Source of the DNA: Streptomyces sp. NBC_01217
GTDB taxonomy: Bacteria; Actinomycetota; Actinomycetes; Streptomycetales; Streptomycetaceae
Length of the DNA stretch: 64,000 nt
Direction: 5' to 3'
NCBI RefSeq assembly: GCF_035994185.1
Contig: NZ_CP108538.1
Location: forward strand, 5,681,501 to 5,745,500
Shown here: piece by piece, positions 45,525 through 53,270 of the stretch
Numbering within the stretch: position 1 is the stretch's first letter
Layout: each line of letters opens with the position of its first letter
Position numbers and translations under genes: made by a program
Notes under the pieces: model-generated
What the model was told of the DNA's origin: nothing
What the model saw: the letters and a program-made list of their open reading frames with translations, nothing else
Database searches by the model: none

Positions 45525-46379
45525 GTGAGCGCAGAGATGAGAGCCCTGAGCCATGTCGCCTCCAGGTCCGCGGGCAGGCCGCTCGACCCCGCCCTGCCCC
45601 TGACGCTGAACTTCCACCCCGACCGGACGGCGGGCGGTCTGCCGATCCTGGCCCGGCTGGCCGAGGACGGTGTCTACCGGTCGCAGTTCGTCACCGGCAC
45701 CAGCAACGGGGGGCTGACCGCGCACCCGGGCGGTGACCGGTGGCGCTGGGAGAGCCGGATCTTCGGCGGCGCGTACGACGAAGCCCCCGCCGAACAGCGG
45801 CCGGTGTACGGCGCGTTGAACTTCCGCCACCGCACCGTCGGCGCGGCGCCGAGGTTCGGGTCCGCACACTTCCGGCTGACCCCGGACACCCTCCCGCGCG
45901 CCACCTTCTGCTATCCGGACAGCGCTGCCGAGCCGGCGGATTTCGGCGTCGCGTCCGGCATGCACCTCATCGAACTGGCCGAGGCCGACGACCGGGATGC
46001 GCTCAACGACTACATCGAGGCGCAGATCCACGGCCCGGTCGTCCTCGGCCGTCATGTCGAGGCCCTGGTGCTGGACCCCTGTCACCGCTCCACACCGGTC
46101 GAGGAGGCGGCCCGCCGGCTTCCCTGCCGCACGGAGTGGCATGCCGGATTCCGGCTGACCGTCGGGGAACTGCGCCGCCACCCCGACTACCGGGGCGCCG
46201 AGTTCGTCGAACTCGGCGCCGGGATCGCGCAGGACGGTGTGCTCGACCCCCGCGTCATCGGGGACGCCGCCCGCACCGGCCGGTACGAGCCGCAGTCGCT
46301 CAAGATGGTCTGGCACTGCCTCGCCCGCTTCGGCGCCCCGCCGCAGCCGCCCCGGCCGATCCGGGCCCTGACGGTTTGA
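45525..46379 (+). CDS. DUF3626-type protein, function unknown
   Basis: A 284-residue soluble protein that matches the DUF3626 pattern: LTLNFHPDRTAGGLPILARLAEDGVYRSQF early on, ESRIFGGAYD, GAAPRFGSAHFRL, and VLDPCHRSTPVEEAARRL. It is conserved in many bacteria, but no activity is known to me. The conserved His/Asp/Arg residues in NFHPDR and RFGSAHF could form a catalytic site, and one could guess at ADP-ribosylation-like chemistry, but the sequence does not prove it. The start could be GTG 45525 or ATG 45537. It follows the phosphatase gene by 76 bp and may be transcribed with it. Confidence 0.75.
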   Translation: MSAEMRALSHVASRSAGRPLDPALPLTLNFHPDRTAGGLPILARLAEDGVYRSQFVTGTSNGGLTAHPGGDRWRWESRIFGGAYDEAPAEQRPVYGALNFRHRTVGAAPRFGSAHFRLTPDTLPRATFCYPDSAAEPADFGVASGMHLIELAEADDRDALNDYIEAQIHGPVVLGRHVEALVLDPCHRSTPVEEAARRLPCRTEWHAGFRLTVGELRRHPDYRGAEFVELGAGIAQDGVLDPRVIGDAARTGRYEPQSLKMVWHCLARFGAPPQPPRPIRALTV

Positions 46380-46407
46380 GGCAACCGGCGGCTTGAAACA
46401 GCCCCTT

Positions 46408-46511
46408 GTGGGGGTCCCCCTCGTGCGCCAACATGCGCATGTCAAAACCGGAGGAACTTCGGTCGCAGGGGCCACCAGGGCCCTGCACAGGTCACCAGAG
46501 GGGACCCCCAC
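46408..46511 (+). promoter_or_regulatory. Long-range inverted repeat across the protease leader
   Basis: GTGGGGGTCCCC (46408-46419) is perfectly complementary to GGGGACCCCCAC (46500-46511), which ends right at the protease ATG and includes part of its ribosome site. In RNA the 12-bp stem would hide the start. A smaller hairpin (CAGGG/CCCTG) lies in the loop. Confidence 0.5.
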
Positions 46512-47411
46512 ATGAAGAAGCCTCTCGTCGGCGCGCTCTTCGCCGTTCTGCTCCTCGGAGCGGGAACGGCCCCCGCCGTCGCGGCCACGAGCCACGACAC
46601 GGCCGCGCCCACGACCAGGGCCGCCGCACCGCGGGCGGCCACGGCCAAGACGGCCACGGCCGGGACGATCACTGCCAAGGCGGTCAACTTCGCCGGAACC
46701 GTCGCGCTCAGCAACTGTTCGGGCTCCGTCGTCCGTACGCCCGGCTCCCTGCCCTCCGACCCCGCGCTCGTGCTCTCCAACGGGCACTGCTTGGAGTCGG
46801 GATTCCCCGGCCCGGGCGAGGTCGTGTTCAACCAGCGCTCCACCCGCAGCTTCACCCTGCTGAACGCCGCGGGCAGCGGTGTCGGCACCCTGCGGGCGAG
46901 CAAGATCGCGTACGGGACGATGACCGACACCGACATATCGGTGTACCAACTCACCCGCACCTACGCCCAGATCGAGAGCACCTACGGCATCAAGGCGCTG
47001 GAGCTCAACGCCGCACACCCCGTCCAGGGCACCGCGATCACCGTCGTGTCCGGCTACTGGAAGCGCACGTACGCCTGCAACGTGGACGGCTTCGTCTACC
47101 GCCTCAAGGAGGGCGAGTGGACCTGGAAGGACTCCGTCCGCTACACCTCCGCCTGCCAGACCATCGGCGGCACGTCCGGCTCCCCGGTGATCGACAACGC
47201 CACCGGCAAAGTCGTCGCCGTCAACAACACCGGCAATGAGGACGGCCAGCAGTGCACGGACAACAATCCGTGCGAGGTCGACGAGAGCGGCAATGTGACG
47301 GTGCGCCAGGGCATCAACTACGCCCAGGAGACGTACGGCATCGTGCCCTGCATCGGAACGGGCAACCAGTTCGATCTCGACCGCCCGGGGTGTGAGCTGC
47401 CCAAACCGTAG
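46512..47411 (+). CDS. Secreted trypsin-like serine protease
   Basis: A 299-residue secreted protease. The signal peptide is MKKPLVGALFAVLLLGAG with cleavage near AVA-AT; an Ala/Thr-rich pro-region follows to about residue 55. The catalytic triad is His92 (NGHC), Asp141 (TDTDISVY) and Ser222 (GGTSGSPV). Cys residues at SNCSG/GHC, ACN/SAC and the C-terminal EQC-type segment likely form disulfides. It resembles V8/trypsin-like peptidases rather than alpha-lytic proteases. The leader carries a long inverted repeat that may limit translation. Confidence 0.92.
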   Translation: MKKPLVGALFAVLLLGAGTAPAVAATSHDTAAPTTRAAAPRAATAKTATAGTITAKAVNFAGTVALSNCSGSVVRTPGSLPSDPALVLSNGHCLESGFPGPGEVVFNQRSTRSFTLLNAAGSGVGTLRASKIAYGTMTDTDISVYQLTRTYAQIESTYGIKALELNAAHPVQGTAITVVSGYWKRTYACNVDGFVYRLKEGEWTWKDSVRYTSACQTIGGTSGSPVIDNATGKVVAVNNTGNEDGQQCTDNNPCEVDESGNVTVRQGINYAQETYGIVPCIGTGNQFDLDRPGCELPKP

Positions 47412-47460
47412 GGTCCGTCAGGCGGCGGGACACCGCCTTGCGCGATTATGTCCCGGTATC

Positions 47461-47492
47461 GGAGCGCGCTTCTCCGCGGAGGGGCGCGCTCC
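47461..47492. terminator. Hairpin after the protease gene
   Basis: GGAGCGCGC (47461-47469) pairs with GCGCGCTCC (47484-47492) around a 14-base loop, 50 bp after the protease stop and 15 bp before the next start. It could also influence the next gene's leader. Confidence 0.6.
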
Positions 47493-47507
47493 GTACAATG
47501 CGCCGCC

Positions 47508-47987
47508 ATGAGCCACCGGAGTGACCAGAACAGCGCGGTCTTCGTCGACGCCTCGGGGCGGCGCGGCCGCTTCATGAAATACGCGGCCGCGTTGCTCGGC
47601 GTCGTCTGTGTCCTCTTCCTCGGAACCGTCGTGGTCGGGCTCTCCGGCTCGGGGCCGGCCGGTGGCTCCCTGCCCTGGGGCGGGAACGGGGACGACAAGC
47701 CGCCCGTGCGGGCCGAGCACTCGCCCCCGCCGGCGGACGCTCCCCGTCCGAAGGCGTCCGCCGTCCCGGCAGGATCGTCCAAGGGCACCGGCGCCGCGTC
47801 CGCGAGCACCGGACCCACCACCGGCTCCGACGGCACGGCCACCGGTTCTGCGACCGCCTCCGCGCCGCCCGCCCCCACGCCGACCACAGGCGCGACGTCC
47901 GCCCCCGCGCCCGGCAACGCCGCCGACAACCCGGGCCGCGGCACTCCGGCGGCGCCCGCCGCCACCGGCAAGGGGAAGAGCCATTGA
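47508..47987 (+). CDS. Membrane protein with Pro/Ala/Ser/Thr-rich outer tail
   Basis: A 159-residue protein: cytoplasmic start (MSHRSDQNSAVFVDASGRRGRFMK), one membrane helix (about residues 25-46, AALLGVVCVLFLGTVVVGL), and a long low-complexity extracytoplasmic tail of Ala, Pro, Ser, Thr and Gly. The tail is a likely flexible wall spacer or glycosylated stalk. Its TGA stop overlaps the TTG start of the NodB-GT2 gene, so the two are coupled and it probably assists that enzyme. No catalytic motif. Confidence 0.85.
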   Translation: MSHRSDQNSAVFVDASGRRGRFMKYAAALLGVVCVLFLGTVVVGLSGSGPAGGSLPWGGNGDDKPPVRAEHSPPPADAPRPKASAVPAGSSKGTGAASASTGPTTGSDGTATGSATASAPPAPTPTTGATSAPAPGNAADNPGRGTPAAPAATGKGKSH

Positions 47988-50068
47988 CCAGGCATGCGCA
48001 GCGCCGTGAGCCCCGTGCCCACTGGGTGCTGTTGATACTGACGCTGACGGCCGCCGCCACGGCGCTGGTGTTCAGCGGATACGGCCGTCATGAGATAGCC
48101 CCGACCGCCGCGCCCGCCGCCTGCGCCGCCGCCGGGCCGGACCTCTTCCAGGGCGGCCCCGTCGTCCGTCTGGACCCCAAGACGGGGGGCGTCCGCGCAT
48201 CGGAGGTGCTGCCCGGCAGCGTCGCCCTCACCTACGACGGCGGCCCGGACCCGGCCTGGACCCCGGACCTGCTGGACCTGCTCCGCAAGCACCACGCCAA
48301 GGCGACGTTCTTCCTCACCGGCACCGAAGCCGCCGCTCATCCCGATCTCGTACGGCGGATCAAGGACGAGGGCCACGAGATCGGTTCGCACACCTACACC
48401 GACGCCGACCTCGGCTCCGTCTCCGGCGTCCGTGCGGGCCTTGAGCTCTCCCTCACCCAGAACACCCTCGCCGGCACCGCGGGTATCGGCACCCCGCTGC
48501 TGCGCCTGCCCCACACGAGCACCACCGAGAGCTTCTGCGGCGCGCAGTGGGAGGCCGGGCGGCGCGCCATCCTCGACGGCTATGTGCTGGTCGCCGCCGA
48601 TGGCCCGGGAAGGAGTCCGGAGCGGGGCGCCGTACGGCAGTTCACCGGATCGGCCGAGGCCGTGACGGAGACCGGGAAGCTGTTCCGGGCGGCGCCGGCG
48701 GCCGGGGGCCTGACGTACACCACGATCAGCGAGGGGCTCGGCCAGCCCTCGGCGATGCACGAAGCGAGCACGCTCTCCGAGTGGCGGGGCACCGCCGTCG
48801 TCCTGGCGCAGCGCGGCTCCCGGGCCTTCGCAGACGCGATGACCTGGCTGCTCGCCGTCGCCGGAGCGCTCACCCTGCTGCGGCTCGTCCTGCTGCTCAC
48901 CGTGGCCCGCGTCCATGTGAAGCGGGTGCGCGCGAAGCGCGGCCGACGCCGTGGCGCGACGCGCCTGCCCCCGCTCACCGATCCGGTCTCGGTGATCGTC
49001 CCGGCGTACAACGAGGAGGCGGGCATCGAGGCGACCGTGCGCTCGCTGCTCGCGTCCACCCATGAGTACGTGCAGGTCATCGTGGTGGACGACGGATCCA
49101 GCGACCGTACGTACGAGATCGCCGAATCCATCCCCGATCCCAGGGTGATGGTCGTCCGCCAGCCCAACGGGGGCAAGGCGAGCGCCCTTAACACCGGTCT
49201 GGCCTGGGCCCACTTCGACATCGTCGTGATGATCGACGGCGACACCGTCTTCGAGCCGGAGGCCGTCCGCAATCTGATCCAGCCGCTCGCCGATCCGCGA
49301 GTCGGCGCGGTCAGCGGCAATACCAAGGTCGGCAACCGCCGGGGGATCCTGGGGCGTTGGCAGCATCTCGAGTACGTCATCGGGTTCAACCTCGACCGCC
49401 GGATGTTCGACGTCATGGAGTGCATGCCGACGGTGCCCGGCGCGATCGGGGCGTTCCGGCGGGAGGCGCTGATGGGCGTCGGCGGTGTCAGCGAGGACAC
49501 CCTCGCCGAGGACACGGACCTCACGATGGCGCTCTGCCGTGCCGGATGGCGGGTGGTCTACGAGGAGTCGGCCATCGCCTGGACCGAGGCACCGTCCTCC
49601 GTCCGGCAGCTGTGGAAGCAGCGCTACCGCTGGTGCTACGGGACACTCCAGGCGATGTGGAAGCACCGCAGGGCCCTGGTCGAGCGTGGTCCCGCGGGCA
49701 AGCTGGGCCGGCGGGGACTGACCTATCTCGCGCTCTTCCAGACGGTTCTGCCGCTGCTCGCACCGCTGGTCGATGTCTTCGCGCTGTACGGTCTGCTCTT
49801 CCAGGACGCCGGGCAGGCGGGCCTGGTGTGGCTCGGCTTCACCGCCGTCCAGGTCTTCGGTGCGGTGTACGCACTCCGGCTGGACCGGGAGAAGTTCGAG
49901 CCGCTGTGGAGCCTGCCGCTGCAGATCTTCGTCTACCGGCAGTTGATGTACCTGGTGGTGGTCCAGTCGGTGGTGACCGCACTGCTCGGGAACCGGCTCG
50001 GATGGCAACGCATGCACCGCACCGGCTCGGCCACGGACTCGTGGGAGCAGCAGCCCGCCGGCCGCTGA
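47984..50068 (+). CDS. Fusion of NodB-like deacetylase domain and GT2 polysaccharide synthase
   Basis: A 694-residue membrane protein that starts with TTG at 47984. Order: a membrane helix (about 15-32); a NodB polysaccharide-deacetylase fold (about 75-270); a membrane helix (about 285-310); a family-2 glycosyltransferase (about 330-550; IVPAYNEE, VVDDGSSD, DGDTVFEP, EDTDLTMAL, QRYRWCYG); and three or four C-terminal membrane helices. The GT2 motifs are complete, so it should polymerise and export a beta-linked glycan such as poly-N-acetylglucosamine. The NodB metal site is altered: TYDGGPD (residues 83-89) in place of TFDDGPD, and Asp140 where the second metal His is expected, so deacetylase activity is doubtful. 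Confidence 0.9.
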   Translation: MTRHAQRREPRAHWVLLILTLTAAATALVFSGYGRHEIAPTAAPAACAAAGPDLFQGGPVVRLDPKTGGVRASEVLPGSVALTYDGGPDPAWTPDLLDLLRKHHAKATFFLTGTEAAAHPDLVRRIKDEGHEIGSHTYTDADLGSVSGVRAGLELSLTQNTLAGTAGIGTPLLRLPHTSTTESFCGAQWEAGRRAILDGYVLVAADGPGRSPERGAVRQFTGSAEAVTETGKLFRAAPAAGGLTYTTISEGLGQPSAMHEASTLSEWRGTAVVLAQRGSRAFADAMTWLLAVAGALTLLRLVLLLTVARVHVKRVRAKRGRRRGATRLPPLTDPVSVIVPAYNEEAGIEATVRSLLASTHEYVQVIVVDDGSSDRTYEIAESIPDPRVMVVRQPNGGKASALNTGLAWAHFDIVVMIDGDTVFEPEAVRNLIQPLADPRVGAVSGNTKVGNRRGILGRWQHLEYVIGFNLDRRMFDVMECMPTVPGAIGAFRREALMGVGGVSEDTLAEDTDLTMALCRAGWRVVYEESAIAWTEAPSSVRQLWKQRYRWCYGTLQAMWKHRRALVERGPAGKLGRRGLTYLALFQTVLPLLAPLVDVFALYGLLFQDAGQAGLVWLGFTAVQVFGAVYALRLDREKFEPLWSLPLQIFVYRQLMYLVVVQSVVTALLGNRLGWQRMHRTGSATDSWEQQPAGR

Positions 50069-50093
50069 GCGGGCCGGACAGGGGCCGGAGGCC

Positions 50094-51734
50094 TCATGGG
50101 CGACCCCGGGTGCGCCCCGCGCCCCGTACGGACCGGCCCGCCAGGACGTCGGTTCGGTGGCCGTCCTCGATGACGAAGCGGCCGTCGATCAGTACGTGCG
50201 GGATGCCGACCGGCAGTGTGCGCGGTTCCTCGAACGTCGAGCCCGCCGCGACGGTTGCCGGGTCGAAGAGGACCAGGTCGGCGCGGTAGCCCTCGCGTAC
50301 GTACCCCCGGTCGGTCAGGCCGAGTCGCTTTGCCGGGCGGGAGGTCAGGTGGGCGACGCACTCCTCCAGCGACAGGATGCCCAACTCCCGTGCGTACCGG
50401 CCGAGATACTGCGGGAACGTGCCGTACGCGCGCGGGTGCGGCTTGTCGCCCTGGAGGATGCCGTCGCTGCCGCCGGTGTGCACCCGGTGGCGCATGATCT
50501 GCCGGACGTTCTCCTCGTGGCCCACGTGCTGGAGGATCGTCGAGCCGAGCCGGTCCTCGACGAGCAGCCGGCGCGCGGTCACCCAGGGCGCCTCGCCGCG
50601 CAGGCGGGCGGACTGCGCCACCGTACGGCCGACATGCCCGGCGAGGCCGGGCGCGCCGACGCCCGAGATCTCGATCGTGTCCCACTCGATCGGCACGCCG
50701 TGGCAGCCGTCCGAGCCCAGCACCTCCAGGTGGTGCCGGATCCGTTCCGCCGTCGCGTCGTCCGCCAGGCGCGCGAGGACCGACTCGGGTCCACCCTCGC
50801 CCGCCCAGCTCGGCAGCATCGCGACCAGGGTCGTGCAGCCGGGGGTGTACGGGTAGGTGTCGAGGGAGATGTCCGCGCCCGCGTCCAGGGCGTCGTCGAG
50901 CAGGGCGAGGAGGTCCGGCGCCCTGCCCTTGTTCACACCGAAGTTCATGGTGGCGTGCGCGAGATGGAGCGCGCAGCCCGCGTTCCTGGTGAGCTGCACC
51001 ATCTCCTCGTACGCGCCGAGCGCGCCCGCCCCGTACGAGCGGTGGTGCGGGCAGTAGTAGCCGCCGTACCCGGCCACCACCCGGCACAGCTCGGTGAGTT
51101 CGGCGTCGTTCGCGTACATGCCGGGGGTGTACGTGAGGCCGGAGGACATGCCGACCGCGCCCTGTGCCATCCCCTGGGCCACGAGCTCCTTCATCCGGGT
51201 CAGCTCGGCGTCGGTGGCCGGGCGGTCCTCCCAGCCCATCGCGTACATCCGGACCGTGCCCTGCGGGACGAGGTAGGCGGCGTTGACGGCGATGCCCCGG
51301 CCGCCGAAGTTGCGGTCCAGGCGGTCCAGGTACTCGCCGACCGTGCGCCAGTCGAAGTCGATGTCCGAACCGTCGCCGTTCCAGCCGGTGATCGTCTTTT
51401 GCACCTCGGTGAGCGTGCGGTCGTCGGCCGGGGCGTACGACAGGCCGTCCTGGCCGAGGACTTCGAGTGTGACGCCCTGCGCGGCCTTGGCGCTGTGGTC
51501 GGGGTCGCGCAGCAGCGCGAGATCGCTGTGCGCGTGCATGTCGATGAACCCGGGGGCGAGGACGAGCCCGTCGGCGTCGAGAGTACGACGGGCGGTGGGG
51601 CGGGGGCCGGGGGCGTGCTCGGGGTGGATCTCGACGATCCGGCCGCCGTCCATGGCCACGTCGGCGCGGGGGGTGGTGGAGGTGGGGGTGCCGGTGCCGT
51701 CCATGACGTGCGCGTTGCGGATGACCAGGTCCAT
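50094..51734 (-). CDS. N-acyl-D-amino-acid deacylase (D-aminoacylase)
   Basis: A 546-residue zinc amidohydrolase that removes acyl groups from N-acyl-D-amino acids. Motifs: LAPGFIDMHAHSDLALLRDPD (metal His-x-His) near residue 65, GMSSGLTYTPGMYAN, YYCPHHRSYG with a metal His pair, LHLAHATMNFGVNKG, and the C-terminal GTFPQYLGRY and LSLEECVAHLTSRPAKRLGL typical of D-aminoacylases. The PLP enzyme gene lies just upstream on the same strand with 19 bp between, so the two are one operon. The predicted job is freeing D-amino acids for the next enzyme. Confidence 0.93.
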   Translation of the reverse strand: MDLVIRNAHVMDGTGTPTSTTPRADVAMDGGRIVEIHPEHAPGPRPTARRTLDADGLVLAPGFIDMHAHSDLALLRDPDHSAKAAQGVTLEVLGQDGLSYAPADDRTLTEVQKTITGWNGDGSDIDFDWRTVGEYLDRLDRNFGGRGIAVNAAYLVPQGTVRMYAMGWEDRPATDAELTRMKELVAQGMAQGAVGMSSGLTYTPGMYANDAELTELCRVVAGYGGYYCPHHRSYGAGALGAYEEMVQLTRNAGCALHLAHATMNFGVNKGRAPDLLALLDDALDAGADISLDTYPYTPGCTTLVAMLPSWAGEGGPESVLARLADDATAERIRHHLEVLGSDGCHGVPIEWDTIEISGVGAPGLAGHVGRTVAQSARLRGEAPWVTARRLLVEDRLGSTILQHVGHEENVRQIMRHRVHTGGSDGILQGDKPHPRAYGTFPQYLGRYARELGILSLEECVAHLTSRPAKRLGLTDRGYVREGYRADLVLFDPATVAAGSTFEEPRTLPVGIPHVLIDGRFVIEDGHRTDVLAGRSVRGAGRTRGRP

Positions 51735-51753
51735 GGGCTCGCCTTTCAGGAGG

Positions 51754-53067
51754 TCAGAAGAACGTGCGGATGTAGTCCGTGACCGTGCCGTCCGCCCGCA
51801 CCAGCGGAATCAGCTGCCACTTGTCGAAACTCGTGCACGGATGCGAAAGCCCCATCCCCACCCAGTCCCCTACTTCGAGCTCCGCACCCGGCTCCGTACG
51901 CACCCATGTGTGCTGGTCCGACAGGCCGCTGACGGTGACACCCGTCGCGGGCCGGACCGTGCCGTCGCGGCCGGACCGTACGACCTGCGCCTGCGGGAGG
52001 TCGAGGTCGTACGCCGCGTCCCGCTTGCCCGCGTTGAGGAACGCCTGCTCAGCGGAGGGCCGGGAGACGACCTGGGCCCAGAGCCGGAAGGCGGGCTGCA
52101 GGGCCCCCTCCTCCGGGATGCGGTTGAACGGGGTGAGGTGGCGGTAGTGGCCGTCGTCGTGCGAGACGTACGCCCCCGAGCGCAGCAGCTTGAGCACCGG
52201 ACCGGAGAGCTCCGGGATCCGGGCGAACACGTCCGCCACCGCGTCGAACCACGCGCTGCCGCCCGCGCTGATCACGATCCCCTCACCGGCCGCCGCCCCC
52301 GCGAACCGGCCCGCCCGGTCGAAGTCGGCGGCCAGTGCGACGAGGCGGCGCAGCCACTCCCGTACCCGCTCGCCGGACGCGTCCGGCACCTCGCCCTCGT
52401 ACCCCGCCACGCCCACCAGCCGCAGCGTCCGGGCCGCTGCCACCGCATCGGCCACCGCCGCGCAGTCGGCCTCGGTACGGGCTCCGGTACGCGCACCCTC
52501 GCCCGCGCCCAGCTCCACGACGACGTCGACGGGGCGGGAGGCGCCCGCCGCCCGCAGCGCCTCGTCCATCAGCTCCACGCCGCGCACCGAGTCCACGTAA
52601 CAGATGAAACGGAACTCCGGATCGGCGTCCAGCTCACCGGCCAGCCAGCGCAGCGCCACCGCGTCGACCAGCTCGTTGGCGAGGAAGATCCGCCGGATCC
52701 CGTACGCCCGGTAGACCCGCGCCTGGTGCGGCACGGCCGCGGTGATGCCCCAGGCGCCGTGCTCCAGCTGGCGGGCGAAGAGCTGCGGGGACATGGAGGT
52801 CTTGCCGTGCGGGGCGAAGGCCAGCCCGTGGCGTTCCGCGTAGGTCTCCAGCAGGGCGAGATTGTGCTCGACCGACTCGGCGGACAGGGCGAGCACCGGT
52901 GTGGTGAAGCCGCCCGTGTAGAGATTGCGCCGCTCGGCGGCGAGGGCGCCGACGGTCAGGCCCTCCGCGTCGGGCGGGAGCGCCTTGAAGCGGTGGTCGA
53001 CCAGCTCGTCGGCAAGTCCGGCCACAGGACGGTCGGCGGCCAAGGGGGCCTCCTCGATCGAAGTCAC
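51754..53067 (-). CDS. DSD1-like PLP enzyme (D-threonine aldolase/D-serine dehydratase family)
   Basis: A 437-residue fold-type III PLP enzyme. The PLP lysine is in FAPHGKTSMSPQLFARQL; the alanine-racemase-like barrel follows; the C-terminal domain has SDQHTWVR and GLSHPCTSFDKW, the His and Cys that bind zinc in eukaryotic-type D-serine dehydratase. It likely breaks down a D-amino acid released by the D-aminoacylase. The GTG at 53067 is chosen because the family N-terminus starts near TSIEEAP; an ATG 30 bases upstream would run through the operator and add a Cys-rich, atypical lead. First gene of the minus-strand operon. Confidence 0.88.
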   Translation of the reverse strand: MTSIEEAPLAADRPVAGLADELVDHRFKALPPDAEGLTVGALAAERRNLYTGGFTTPVLALSAESVEHNLALLETYAERHGLAFAPHGKTSMSPQLFARQLEHGAWGITAAVPHQARVYRAYGIRRIFLANELVDAVALRWLAGELDADPEFRFICYVDSVRGVELMDEALRAAGASRPVDVVVELGAGEGARTGARTEADCAAVADAVAAARTLRLVGVAGYEGEVPDASGERVREWLRRLVALAADFDRAGRFAGAAAGEGIVISAGGSAWFDAVADVFARIPELSGPVLKLLRSGAYVSHDDGHYRHLTPFNRIPEEGALQPAFRLWAQVVSRPSAEQAFLNAGKRDAAYDLDLPQAQVVRSGRDGTVRPATGVTVSGLSDQHTWVRTEPGAELEVGDWVGMGLSHPCTSFDKWQLIPLVRADGTVTDYIRTFF

Positions 53068-53084
53068 GTTGCAGCATGTGCAAC
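53068..53084. promoter_or_regulatory. Probable IclR operator
   Basis: GTTGCA-N5-TGCAAC (53068-53084) is a perfect inverted repeat that abuts the start of the DSD1-like gene in the divergent promoter region. An IclR regulator is encoded in the opposite operon, so it is the likely binder. Confidence 0.55.
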
Positions 53085-53213
53085 ACCCATTGCGCATATC
53101 GCTTAACGCTGTCTAACATCCGAGCCGACGCCGGGTCAATGCCGAGGGCCTGCGCCACCCTCCCAGAATCGCCGCCCCGAATCATCGAGCAGTCCGAATC
53201 AGCCGATGCTGCC

Positions 53214-53258
53214 GAACCCGCTCAACCCGCTGAACCCGCTGAACCCGCCGAACCCGCG
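53214..53258 (+). repeat. Five 9-bp tandem repeats before the kinase start
   Basis: The 9-mer GAACCCGCT and close variants occur five times in tandem. In the kinase frame they would encode Glu-Pro-Ala repeats, but the preferred start lies just downstream, so they are probably in the leader. Confidence 0.75.
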
Positions 53259-53270
53259 AGGAGCCCCCGA

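Noticed and set aside
46406..47239. Plus-strand open frame starting before the protease gene in another frame
   Set aside because: Its translation is His/Arg/Gly-rich and lacks family features, while the overlapping frame has a signal peptide and catalytic triad.
47318..50017. Long minus-strand open frame opposite the NodB-GT2 gene
   Set aside because: Antisense shadow; the plus strand has complete GT2 motifs and a coupled upstream gene.
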